Source: Streptomyces sp. MMBL 11-1
GTDB lineage: Bacteria; Actinomycetota; Actinomycetes; Streptomycetales; Streptomycetaceae
DNA length: 64,000 bases
Reading direction: 5' to 3'
Assembly: GCF_028622875.1 (NCBI RefSeq)
Contig: NZ_CP117709.1
Span: 1,178,001 to 1,242,000 of the forward strand
Shown: positions 34,331 through 42,882 of the stretch, one piece after another
How the letters are laid out: the number at the start of each line of letters is the position of its first letter
Numbering within the stretch: the first letter of the stretch is position 1
The notes under the pieces: model-generated
The model's input: only the letters and a program-made list of their open reading frames with translations
What the model was told of the DNA's origin: nothing
Database searches by the model: none
Program-made: the position numbers and the translations under genes

Positions 34331-34855
34331 ATGACGCCCTCTGACGAGATTCTGGACATCGTCGACGAGAACGACGAGGTCATCGGACAGGCCCCGCGTG
34401 GCGAGGCGACCGCGCGGAGGCTGCGGCACCGCTGTGTGTTCATCGAGGCGCGCGACGCCGACGGGCGGGTCTTCGTCCATCGGCGTACGCCCACGAAGCT
34501 CGTCTTCCCCTCGCACTACGACATGTTCGTCGGCGGGGTGGTGGGTGCGGGCGAGTCGTACGACGAGGCGGCGCTGCGCGAGGCGGAGGAGGAGCTGGGG
34601 GTCTCGGGGCTGCCGCGTCCCGAGCCGCTGTTCCGGTTCCTCTATGCCGACGCCGACGCCGGACACACCTGGTGGTCGGCCGTCTACCGGGTGCGGTGCG
34701 AGCTGCCGGTGGCCCCGCAGGCCGAGGAGGTCGCCTGGCACACGTTCCTCGACGACGCGGAGCTGGAGCGGCGGCTCGGCGACTGGCCCTGGGTGCCCGA
34801 CGGGGTGGAGGCGTACCGGCGGCTGCGGGAGTTCCGGGCGGGCCGACCGGGCTGA
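34331..34855 (+). CDS. Nudix hydrolase (IDI-like subgroup)
   Basis: 174 residues. The Nudix box GGVVGAGESYDEAALREAEEELGV fits the GX5EX7REUXEEXGU pattern exactly. The N-terminal EILDIVDENDEVIGQAPRGEA and RHRCVFIEARDADGRVFVHRR resemble isopentenyl-diphosphate isomerase-like Nudix proteins (YfcD type), so the substrate may be a nucleoside or prenyl diphosphate. ATG at 34331 is used; the ATG at 34322 is equally possible. The stop codon TGA lies inside a 9-bp tandem repeat. Confidence 0.87.
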   Translation: MTPSDEILDIVDENDEVIGQAPRGEATARRLRHRCVFIEARDADGRVFVHRRTPTKLVFPSHYDMFVGGVVGAGESYDEAALREAEEELGVSGLPRPEPLFRFLYADADAGHTWWSAVYRVRCELPVAPQAEEVAWHTFLDDAELERRLGDWPWVPDGVEAYRRLREFRAGRPG

Positions 34856-34887
34856 CCGGGCTGACCGGGCTGACCGGGCTGACCGGG
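34843..34887. repeat. Five 9-bp tandem repeats spanning a stop codon
   Basis: CTGACCGGG is repeated at 34852, 34861, 34870 and 34879, with a variant copy (CCGACCGGG) at 34843. The TGA of the second copy is the stop of the Nudix gene; the following copies would read on in the same frame. Confidence 0.9.
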
Positions 34888-34920
34888 CCCGATCGGTGTG
34901 AAGCCCTTAGGGTTCCAGAT

Positions 34921-35316
34921 GTGAACAAGATCGTGCAGAACGTGCGGCTGTGGTTCGCGCCGCAGCGGGTCCGGGAGGAGGGGAACACCCCCGACTACCG
35001 GTTCTCCCTGGCCAACGAGCGGACGTTCCTCGCCTGGATCCGGACGGCTCTGGCCCTGATCGGCGGGGGTTTCGCCGTCGATCAGTTCCTGCCGGAGCTG
35101 GTGTGGGGCGTGCGGGCCGGGCTCGCGCTCGGGCTGCTGGCCGCCGGGGTGTTCTGCGCGTTGCGGGCGGTCAACCACTGGGTGCGGTGCGAGCTGGCGA
35201 TGCGGCGGGGCGAGGACCTGCCGGTGTCCCGGTTCCCGACCCTGCTGAGCCTCGTGGTCGCCGTCGTCGCGGTGGCGATGGTGGTGGTGGTCCTCTTCGG
35301 CTGGGAGGGCGTGTGA
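34921..35316 (+). CDS. DUF202 membrane protein (YidH type), larger member
   Basis: 131 residues. DUF202 signature DYRFSLANERTFLAWIRTALALIGGG is followed by three membrane segments with a basic loop (RCELAMRRGEDLPVSRFPTL) between the second and third. GTG start; the ribosome site is weak (AGGG). Its stop overlaps the start of the next DUF202 gene by four bases (GTGA), so two unlike DUF202 proteins are made together, probably as a membrane complex. Function of the family is unknown. Confidence 0.9.
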   Translation: MNKIVQNVRLWFAPQRVREEGNTPDYRFSLANERTFLAWIRTALALIGGGFAVDQFLPELVWGVRAGLALGLLAAGVFCALRAVNHWVRCELAMRRGEDLPVSRFPTLLSLVVAVVAVAMVVVVLFGWEGV

Positions 35317-35627
35317 CGGCGACGGCGGAGAGGGATCCCGGGCTGCAGCCCGAGCGGACGCGGCTGGCCTGGCGGCGTACGACCCTGTCCGCCACGGTCG
35401 TCGCGCTGCTCGCGGTGCGGCAGGCGCTGCTCGGCGGGGCGACGCCGGCCGCGCTGATCGCGGTGGCGCTGAGCACGGCGGCCTGGCTGGGGTTCTTGGT
35501 GGTGGCCCACCGTCGGATGCTGCGGATGGAGGCGGCGCGTCCGGAGCCGCTCGCCCCGCGCGGGGCGCTGGCGGCGGCGCTGTGCACGGTGGCGCTGGCG
35601 ATGTTCGCCGCGGCGATGCTGTTCTGA
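35313..35627 (+). CDS. DUF202 membrane protein, smaller member
   Basis: 104 residues. The signature here is LQPERTRLAWRRTTLSATVVAL, with three membrane segments and an AHRRMLRMEAARPEPLAP loop. GTG start overlaps the previous stop. The two DUF202 proteins share the (E)RTxLAWxRT core but little else, so they are old paralogues rather than a recent duplication. In E. coli the pair yidG/yidH is arranged similarly. Confidence 0.88.
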   Translation: MTATAERDPGLQPERTRLAWRRTTLSATVVALLAVRQALLGGATPAALIAVALSTAAWLGFLVVAHRRMLRMEAARPEPLAPRGALAAALCTVALAMFAAAMLF

Positions 35628-35640
35628 GCCGGGCCTGCCG

Positions 35641-35751
35641 CCGGGCGCGGACGCCGATCGCTGTTCCGGGTCTCGCCGGGCCGGGCGCGAGCACCGAAGC
35701 TGCTCCGGGCCGGGCTGCCCGGCCGGGCGCGGGCGCCGATGCTGTTCCGGG
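35641..35751. repeat. Three imperfect ~30-bp GC-rich repeats
   Basis: Copies of a unit starting CCGGGCGCG and ending TGTTCCGGG or TGCTCCGGG occur at 35641-35670, 35681-35709 and 35723-35751. They fill the gap between the converging DUF202 and quinone-oxidoreductase-like genes; no other clear terminator is seen there. Confidence 0.7.
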
Positions 35752-35765
35752 CGGGCCCCGGTCGC

Positions 35766-36701
35766 TCAGGCGTCCCAGTCCACCGTCACCACGATCTTGC
35801 CGCGGGTCCGCCCCTCCTGGTTGAGCCGGTACGCGTCGGCGGCCTGCTCCAGCGGGAACACCCGGTCCACGTGGACGGTGACGATGCCCTGTTCGGCCAG
35901 TTCCGCGACCTGGGCCAGATCGTTCGCGTCGGGGCGCACGAAGGCGTAGCGGCCGCCGTAGGAGAAGACCTCGCTGTCCGCGATGGAGGCGAGCCGCCCG
36001 CCCGGGGCGAGGGTGTCGGCGGAGGCGCGCAGCGCGTCGCCGCCCACCGTGTCGAAGGAGGCGTCGAAGCCGTCGGGGACCAGTTCGCGCAGCCGGTCGA
36101 CGAGGCCCTCGCCGTACTCCACCGGCTCCGCGCCCAGGCTGCGGAGGTGCTCGTGGTTGCGGGGGCTCGCGGTGCCGATCACCCGGCAGCCGGTGTGCCG
36201 GGCGATCTGGACGGCCAGTGATCCGACGCCTCCCGCCGCCGCGTGGACCAGGACGGTGTCGCCGTCACGGATCTTCAGGGTGCGGTGCAGCACCTGGTAG
36301 GCGGTCAGGCCGGCCAGCGGCAGGCCCGCGGCCTCCTCGAAGCTCAGGCTCAGGGGCTTGCGGGCGAGGGTGCGCACCGGGGCGGCGACGTACTCGGCGA
36401 ACGTGCCCCGGGAGAGGAAGTCCTCGCGTACGTAGCCGATGACCTCGTCGCCCACCGCGAACTCGTCCACCGCGACGCCCGGTTGTACGACCACCCCGGA
36501 GACGTCCCAGCCGGGGATCACCGGGAAGACGGCTTCGAGGCCCCCTTGGAGGTAGCCCTCGCGGGCCTTCCAGTCGACCGGGTTGACGGCGGCCGCCCGT
36601 ACCTTCACCAGGACCGAGTCGGGGCCGACCTTGGGGTCGGGCCGCTCGCCGTACTCCATGACGTCGGCGGAGCCGTACGCGCTGTAGCTGATCGCCTTCA
36701 T
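35766..36701 (-). CDS. NADP-dependent quinone-oxidoreductase-like protein (zinc-free MDR)
   Basis: 311 residues of the medium-chain reductase superfamily, quinone oxidoreductase branch. No zinc cysteines; AAAVNPVDWKAREGY, the VLVHAAAGGVGSLAVQIARH cofactor motif and the VIGTASPRNHEHLRSLGAE strand are typical of NADP(H)-dependent enoyl/quinone reductases. Substrate unknown. Its start lies about 60 bases after the stop of the glucarate dehydratase gene, same strand, so both may share a transcript. Confidence 0.88.
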   Translation of the reverse strand: MKAISYSAYGSADVMEYGERPDPKVGPDSVLVKVRAAAVNPVDWKAREGYLQGGLEAVFPVIPGWDVSGVVVQPGVAVDEFAVGDEVIGYVREDFLSRGTFAEYVAAPVRTLARKPLSLSFEEAAGLPLAGLTAYQVLHRTLKIRDGDTVLVHAAAGGVGSLAVQIARHTGCRVIGTASPRNHEHLRSLGAEPVEYGEGLVDRLRELVPDGFDASFDTVGGDALRASADTLAPGGRLASIADSEVFSYGGRYAFVRPDANDLAQVAELAEQGIVTVHVDRVFPLEQAADAYRLNQEGRTRGKIVVTVDWDA

Positions 36702-36761
36702 CCCTCGACCTTCCGCGCAGGTCGGGGCCGCCGCAACTCAGGGGGTACGGCCGGACCCCTC

Positions 36762-38054
36762 TCACCAGCGCGGGACGGCAGGCGCTGTCCATTCCGGGTC
36801 GGCGGCGCGCATCGCCGCCGCGTCGTCGCGCTCGCGGCAGGTCCCGTCGTCCTCCAGCCACCGCCGGTGCAGGGCGGCCAGGCGGTCGTGGTCCAGTTCG
36901 ACGCCGAGGCCCGGGGCGTCGGAGACGGTCAGCCGGCCTCCGGTGAAGGTGTGGCGCTCGGTGATGACGTCCTCGGTCTGCCAGGGGTAATGGCTGTCGC
37001 AGGCGTACGCGAGGTCCGGCACGGTGGCGGCGACGTGGGTCATCGCGGCGAGGCTGATACCGAGGTGGGTGTTGGAGTGCATGGAGAGCCCGACGCCGAA
37101 CGTGCGGCAGATGCCCGCCAGCTCCCGGGTGCGGTGCAGCCCGCCCCAGTAGTGGTGGTCGCTCAGGACGATCTGGACGGCGTCGCGGGCGAAGGCCTCG
37201 GGGACCTCGGCGAGGGTGGTGACGCACATGTTGGTGGCGAGCGGGACGTCGGTTCCGGCCGAGACGGCGGCCATGCCGGCCGTGCCGCTGGTGGGGTCCT
37301 CCAGGTATTCGAGGACGTCCTTCAACTGCTCGGCGACGTACAGCGAGGTGGGGACGGACCAGGCGCCGTTCGGGTCCAGCCGCAGCGGGCGGCCCGGGAA
37401 CGCCTCGGCCAGGGCGCGCACCGCCGCGATCTCCCGGTCGGGCTCGAAGACGCCGCCCTTGAGCTTGAAGGAGCCGAAGCCGTAGGCGTCGGCGAAGCGC
37501 CGGGCCTGGGCGACGACGCCGGCCGGGTCGAGCGCCGCGCCCCAGTCGTCCCTCTCGCCGGCTCCGGGGTGGGCGGCCCAGCGGTAGAAGAGGTACGCGC
37601 TGTATTCGACGGTGTCGCGGACCTTGCCGCCGAGCAGGGCGTGCACCGGCAGGCCCAGTGCCCTGCCGAGGGCGTCCAGGCAGGCGACCTCGAAGGCGGA
37701 GACGACCGAGAGCCGGATCTTCTCCGCATTCCTGACTCCGCGGAGTCCCCCGGCGTCCACCCGGTCGTCGGCCGCGCGCGAGTCGCCGCACGCCTCGTCG
37801 GCCAGGACGGACAGCCCGTTCAGATCCGTGACCGTCCGGCCGGGGAGCGCCTCGGCGAGGGAACGTGCGGGCTCCAGGTAGGCGCCGTCGCCGTACGTCT
37901 CCCCCACCCCGGTCGTGCCGCCCCGGGTGATCACCTCCACGATCAGACGCGGGGTGTAGGGCTGGTGGACGCCTTGCGTGTTCAGCAGGGGCGGGTCGGA
38001 CACGAGGATCGGGGTGAGCCGGACGTCTTCGATCACCAGACCAGAGGTATTCAT
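36762..38054 (-). CDS. gudD: Glucarate dehydratase (enolase superfamily)
   Basis: 430 residues. Active-site marks of the glucarate dehydratase group: FKLKGG (KxK base), RLDPNGAW and YLEDPT metal ligands, VLSDHHYWGG, and MHSNTHLGISLAAM with the catalytic histidine. The N-terminal ILVSDPPLLNTQGVHQPYTPRLIVEV is also typical. It dehydrates D-glucarate (or L-idarate) to 5-keto-4-deoxy-glucarate. No aldolase or sugar-acid transporter is adjacent, so the pathway must be completed elsewhere, although gluconate uptake genes lie at 27 kb. Confidence 0.9.
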   Translation of the reverse strand: MNTSGLVIEDVRLTPILVSDPPLLNTQGVHQPYTPRLIVEVITRGGTTGVGETYGDGAYLEPARSLAEALPGRTVTDLNGLSVLADEACGDSRAADDRVDAGGLRGVRNAEKIRLSVVSAFEVACLDALGRALGLPVHALLGGKVRDTVEYSAYLFYRWAAHPGAGERDDWGAALDPAGVVAQARRFADAYGFGSFKLKGGVFEPDREIAAVRALAEAFPGRPLRLDPNGAWSVPTSLYVAEQLKDVLEYLEDPTSGTAGMAAVSAGTDVPLATNMCVTTLAEVPEAFARDAVQIVLSDHHYWGGLHRTRELAGICRTFGVGLSMHSNTHLGISLAAMTHVAATVPDLAYACDSHYPWQTEDVITERHTFTGGRLTVSDAPGLGVELDHDRLAALHRRWLEDDGTCRERDDAAAMRAADPEWTAPAVPRW

Positions 38055-38138
38055 ACGTGAACTCTATTCAGGCAGGTGTTTCACCGCCAGAGCCGGACCG
38101 TCTCCCGGACCGCCGGATCCGGGGAGGGCACTGGACGA

Positions 38139-38154
38139 CATACCGACTGGTCGG
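38139..38154. promoter_or_regulatory. TetR-type operator of the phosphotransferase operon
   Basis: CATACCGACTGGT (38139-38151) contains the dyad CCGAC-TG-GTCGG (38143-38154). The same 13-mer, with C in place of T, is found at 45388 and 63470. It lies 129 bases before the phosphotransferase start. Confidence 0.55.
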
Positions 38155-38161
38155 CATCATG

Positions 38162-38247
38162 GTGCTGATCGCCCGATCAGCACGTCGCCCGATCAGCACG
38201 TCGCCCGATCGGCGCGTCGCCCAGTCACTTCGTCAAGTCACTTCGTC
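38162..38247. repeat. Hairpin plus short tandem repeats before the phosphotransferase gene
   Basis: GTGCTGATC (38162-38170) pairs perfectly with GATCAGCAC (38175-38183) around GCCC. A 16-bp unit CGATCAGCACGTCGCC is repeated three times from 38174 to 38221 (third copy diverged), followed by two copies of AGTCACTTCGTC (38223 and 38236). In the leader of the phosphotransferase operon these would form a structured 5' UTR. Confidence 0.8.
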
Positions 38248-38282
38248 CCGTCGCCTCGTTCCGCCGCCCGGAGGTACGCACC

Positions 38283-39305
38283 ATGAGCCCAGTCCCCCCA
38301 CCAGGTCTCGACCCGGAGCTGCTGCGCGGCCACCTCGACCGCGAGCGGCCCGGGATGGTGAGCGGGCCCCTCGAAGCGCGGCTGATCGAGGGCGGCCGCT
38401 CGAACCTGACGTACACCGTCAGCGACGGGACGGGCCGGTGGGTGGTGCGCAGGCCTCCGCTCGGCCATGTGCTGGCCACCGCGCACGACATGACGCGCGA
38501 GCACCGGGTGATCAGCGGCCTGCACCCCACCGCCGTCCCGGTGCCGGAGCCGCTGCTGCTCTGCGAGGACGACAGCGTGATCGGCGCCCCGTTCTACGTG
38601 ATGGAGTACGTCGAGGGCACCCCGTACCGCACCGCCGAGCAGCTCGCCCCGCTGGGCCCCGAGCGCACCCGGGCGGCGGTCCTCGGGCTCGTCGACACCC
38701 TGGTCGACCTGCACGCCGTGGATCCGGGGGCGGTGGGGCTCGGGGACTTCGGGCGGCCCGAAGGCTTCCTGGACCGGCAGTTGCGGCGCTGGGGCAAGCA
38801 GTTGGACGCCTCCCGCGACCGTGACCTGGCGGGCATCGACGAGCTGCACGCCTCCCTCGGCCGCGGGCTGCCCTCCTCCCCCGCGCCCACCGTCGTCCAC
38901 GGCGACTACCGCCTGGACAACGTGCTGCTCGGCTCCGACGACCGGATCAAGGCCGTCCTCGACTGGGAGATGTCCACGCTCGGCGATCCGCTGACCGACC
39001 TCGGGCTGCTCGTGATGTACAGCTCCGACCTCGACCTGCCCCGGTCGCCCGTCTCCACCACCAGCGGCGCGGCCGGGCACCCGTCCCCCGCCGAGCTGAT
39101 CGAGCGCTACGCGGCCCGCTCGGGCCGGGACACCTCCGCCATCTCCTGGTACACCGCGTTCGCCTGGTTCAAGCTCGCCGTGATCCTGGAGGGCATCCAC
39201 TACCGCTACACCCTCGGCCAGACCGTCGGCGCGGGTTTCGACCGGATCGGCGATCTGGTCCCCGTCTTCATCGAGCACGGCCTCACCACCCTCCAGGAAG
39301 GCTGA
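38283..39305 (+). CDS. Phosphotransferase (APH/ACAD10-11 kinase-like)
   Basis: 340 residues of the aminoglycoside-phosphotransferase-like kinase fold. The nucleotide-binding IEGGRSNLTYTVSDG loop, the catalytic VVHGDYRLDNVLL motif and VLDWEMSTLGDPLTDL metal motif are all present. In animals this domain is fused to acyl-CoA dehydrogenase (ACAD10/11), which phosphorylates and then eliminates 4-hydroxyacyl-CoAs; here the two are adjacent separate genes, which supports the same joint role. ATG at 38283 follows GGAGGT. A TetR-type operator lies upstream. Confidence 0.88.
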   Translation: MSPVPPPGLDPELLRGHLDRERPGMVSGPLEARLIEGGRSNLTYTVSDGTGRWVVRRPPLGHVLATAHDMTREHRVISGLHPTAVPVPEPLLLCEDDSVIGAPFYVMEYVEGTPYRTAEQLAPLGPERTRAAVLGLVDTLVDLHAVDPGAVGLGDFGRPEGFLDRQLRRWGKQLDASRDRDLAGIDELHASLGRGLPSSPAPTVVHGDYRLDNVLLGSDDRIKAVLDWEMSTLGDPLTDLGLLVMYSSDLDLPRSPVSTTSGAAGHPSPAELIERYAARSGRDTSAISWYTAFAWFKLAVILEGIHYRYTLGQTVGAGFDRIGDLVPVFIEHGLTTLQEG

Positions 39306-39309
39306 ACCC

Positions 39310-40524
39310 ATGGACTTCGCATTCGACGCCCGTACCGAGGAGCTGCGGAGCAGGCTGCTCGCGTTCATGGACGAGCACGTGTATCCGGCCGAGGCGGTCG
39401 CCGAGGAGCAGCGGGCGCGGCTCGCCTCCCCGTGGGACACCCCGGCGGTCGTGGGGGAACTGAAGGTTGAGGCGCGGCGGCAGGGGCTGTGGAACCTCTT
39501 CCTGCCGGACGCGGAGTACGGGGCCGGGCTGACGAACCTCCAGTACGCCCCCCTCGCGGAGATCACCGGACGCTCCCCGCACCTCGCGCCGACCGCGCTG
39601 AACTGCGCGGCCCCGGACACCGGGAACATGGAGGTGCTCTTCCAGTTCGCCACCGACGAGCAGAAGAAGCAGTGGCTGGAGCCGCTGCTCGCCGGGGAGA
39701 TCCGCTCCGCGTTCGCGATGACGGAGCCGGACGTGGCGTCCTCGGACGCGACGAACATCGAGACCCGGATCGTCCGGGACGGCGGTGACTACGTCATCAA
39801 CGGGCGCAAGTGGTACATCTCCGGGGCGATGAACCCGGACTGCGCGGTCTTCATCGTGATGGGCAAGACCGACCCGGACGGCGCGGACACCCGCCGCCAG
39901 CAGTCGATGATCCTGGTGCCGCGCGACACCCCCGGCCTCGAAGTGCGGCGGGCCATGCGGGTGTACGGGTACGAGGACCACTCGCACGGCGGTCACGCGG
40001 AGGTGGTCTTCCACGACGTTCGGGTGCCCGCGGCGAACCTGATCGGCGAGGAGGGCGGCGGCTTCGCCATCGCGCAGGCACGGCTGGGCCCGGGTCGGAT
40101 CCACCACTGCATGCGGCTGATCGGGATGGCGGAGCGCACCATCGAGCTGATGTGCCGGCGGGCAGTGGCGCGTACGGCGTTCGGCAAGCCGCTCGCCCAG
40201 CAGGGCGCCGTGCAGAACTGGATCGCGGACGCCCGGGTCACGGTGGAGCAGTTGCGGCTGCTGGTGCTGAAGACGGCCTGGCTGATGGACACCGTGGGCA
40301 ACAAGGGCGCGCACACCGAGATCCAGGCCATCAAGATCGCCACCCCGCGCGCGGTGGTGGACATCCTCGACTCGGCGGTGCAGCTGTACGGCGCGGGCGG
40401 GGTGAGCCAGGACTTCCCGCTGGCGGAGCTGTGGGCCTCGGCGCGGACGCTGCGGCTGGCGGACGGCCCGGACGAGGTGCACCAGCGGTCGCTGGCCCGG
40501 CGGGAGATCAAGCGGTACGTGTGA
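39310..40524 (+). CDS. Acyl-CoA dehydrogenase (ACAD11-like partner)
   Basis: 404 residues. FAD/acyl-CoA dehydrogenase marks: FAMTEPDVASSDATNIE, GRKWYISGAMNP, and the C-terminal helical domain with HCMRLIGMAERTIELMCRR and QLYGAGGVSQDFPLAELWASARTLRLADGPDEVH. These stretches fit the long-chain ACAD10/11 type more than the classic short-chain enzymes. The start is 4 bases after the phosphotransferase stop, with AGGAAGG inside that gene's end, so the two are co-translated. Likely oxidises fatty or hydroxy-fatty acyl-CoAs made ready by the kinase. Confidence 0.9.
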   Translation: MDFAFDARTEELRSRLLAFMDEHVYPAEAVAEEQRARLASPWDTPAVVGELKVEARRQGLWNLFLPDAEYGAGLTNLQYAPLAEITGRSPHLAPTALNCAAPDTGNMEVLFQFATDEQKKQWLEPLLAGEIRSAFAMTEPDVASSDATNIETRIVRDGGDYVINGRKWYISGAMNPDCAVFIVMGKTDPDGADTRRQQSMILVPRDTPGLEVRRAMRVYGYEDHSHGGHAEVVFHDVRVPAANLIGEEGGGFAIAQARLGPGRIHHCMRLIGMAERTIELMCRRAVARTAFGKPLAQQGAVQNWIADARVTVEQLRLLVLKTAWLMDTVGNKGAHTEIQAIKIATPRAVVDILDSAVQLYGAGGVSQDFPLAELWASARTLRLADGPDEVHQRSLARREIKRYV

Positions 40525-40535
40525 CGGACAGCGGT

Positions 40536-40573
40536 GCGGCCCCCTCCCGAGGTGCTCTTCGGTAGGGGGCCGC
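40536..40573. terminator. Bidirectional terminator
   Basis: GCGGCCCCCT (40536-40545) pairs with AGGGGGCCGC (40564-40573), and CCGA/TCGG pair inside the loop. It lies between the converging acyl-CoA dehydrogenase and aminopeptidase genes. Confidence 0.8.
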
Positions 40574-40595
40574 TGCCGTACCCGTACAGCGGGAC

Positions 40596-41927
<1,332 letters not shown>

Positions 41928-42239
41928 TCACGGGCTCCGGATTCCGTTGGGGACTGACGGAACGTGCGGGGGGTCCCCGGCCGGGTGGTGATCCGGCCGG
42001 GTCCAGGAGCGTGGGCCGGGACAAGGCGGCCCGGAGGTGCGCAATGCGTGACCGATGCTCAAGGAAGTGACCGTGCTCCGTCAAGAGCGGAAACCGGACA
42101 TGGCCGTTCTATTAACGAACAGTGGTTCACCCGCGAACCCCGGCGCCTCATCGGGAGGCAGGACGTACGACATACATCCAGACTCACCCCGACCGGCGGA
42201 GCCGGCCAGTGGGTGGCCCCCGCTCCGGCCCGGAGCCGA
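41928..42239 (-). promoter_or_regulatory. Upstream region of the aminopeptidase gene
   Basis: 312 bases without a convincing gene. It contains a relatively AT-rich patch (TTCTATTAACGAACAG near 42105) and a dyad GGTTC (42124-42128) / GAACC (42135-42139). The region also takes the 3' end of the tetR gene; no clean terminator is visible there. Secreted protease genes in Streptomyces are often under developmental control, but no known box could be assigned. Confidence 0.4.
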
Positions 42240-42833
42240 CTACGGGCGCAGGGCCCGCAGCAGCAGGTCCGCGAGGTGGTCGGCGACCTCCTGACGGCTG
42301 AGCGGGCCGTCCGGGCGGTACCACGTGGAGAGGTGGTGGACCGAGCCGAAGTGGTAGTCGACGACCAGGTCGGCGGGGGTGGCCGAGGAGAACACGCCGC
42401 TGCGCTGGCCCTCCTCGATCAGGGCCCGGAAGCGTTCGTGGTAGCGGCGGCGCTCGACGCGCACCTGCTTGTTCTTCTCGGGGCTCAGGTGGTGCATGGA
42501 GCGGAAGAAGATCGCCGCGTCGTCCAGGTTGTCGATGGTCGTGACGACCACGTCGGCCGCCGCGTCGCGCAGCCGCCGCTCGATGGGCGCCTCGGCGTCC
42601 GCGAAGGCGTCCAGCCGCTCCTGCTGCAGCCGCAGCACCCGGGCGTAGACCTCCTGGAGCAGGTCCTCCTTGGAGCCGAAGTAGTGGTAGAGCGCCCCCT
42701 TGGTGACGCCCGCCGCCTCGACGATCTCCTGGACCGAGGTGCGGTCGTACCCGCGCTCGGCGAAGAGCCGGGTGGCGGCGGCCAGCAGCCTCTGAGGGAC
42801 GGGAGTGCCGTTCTGATCCGTCGCCTTGGCCAT
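42240..42833 (-). CDS. TetR-family regulator of the SDR-ligase operon
   Basis: 197 residues. N-terminal helix-turn-helix: RLLAAATRLFAERGYDRTSVQEIVEAAGVTKGALYHYFGSKEDLL in the form of fatty-acid-related TetR proteins (KstR2/FadR-like, here only by resemblance). The ligand domain is helical with FFRSMHHLSPEKNKQVRVERRRYHERF. ATG at 42833 follows GGAAGG. It is the third gene after the SDR and AMP-ligase genes, 49 bases behind the ligase, and probably controls that operon through the CATACCGACCGGT site at 45388. Confidence 0.88.
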   Translation of the reverse strand: MAKATDQNGTPVPQRLLAAATRLFAERGYDRTSVQEIVEAAGVTKGALYHYFGSKEDLLQEVYARVLRLQQERLDAFADAEAPIERRLRDAAADVVVTTIDNLDDAAIFFRSMHHLSPEKNKQVRVERRRYHERFRALIEEGQRSGVFSSATPADLVVDYHFGSVHHLSTWYRPDGPLSRQEVADHLADLLLRALRP

Positions 42834-42882
42834 GAGCCGCCACCTTCCTTTCGTACCGTGCGTGCGCTGTTTCGACGCTGTT

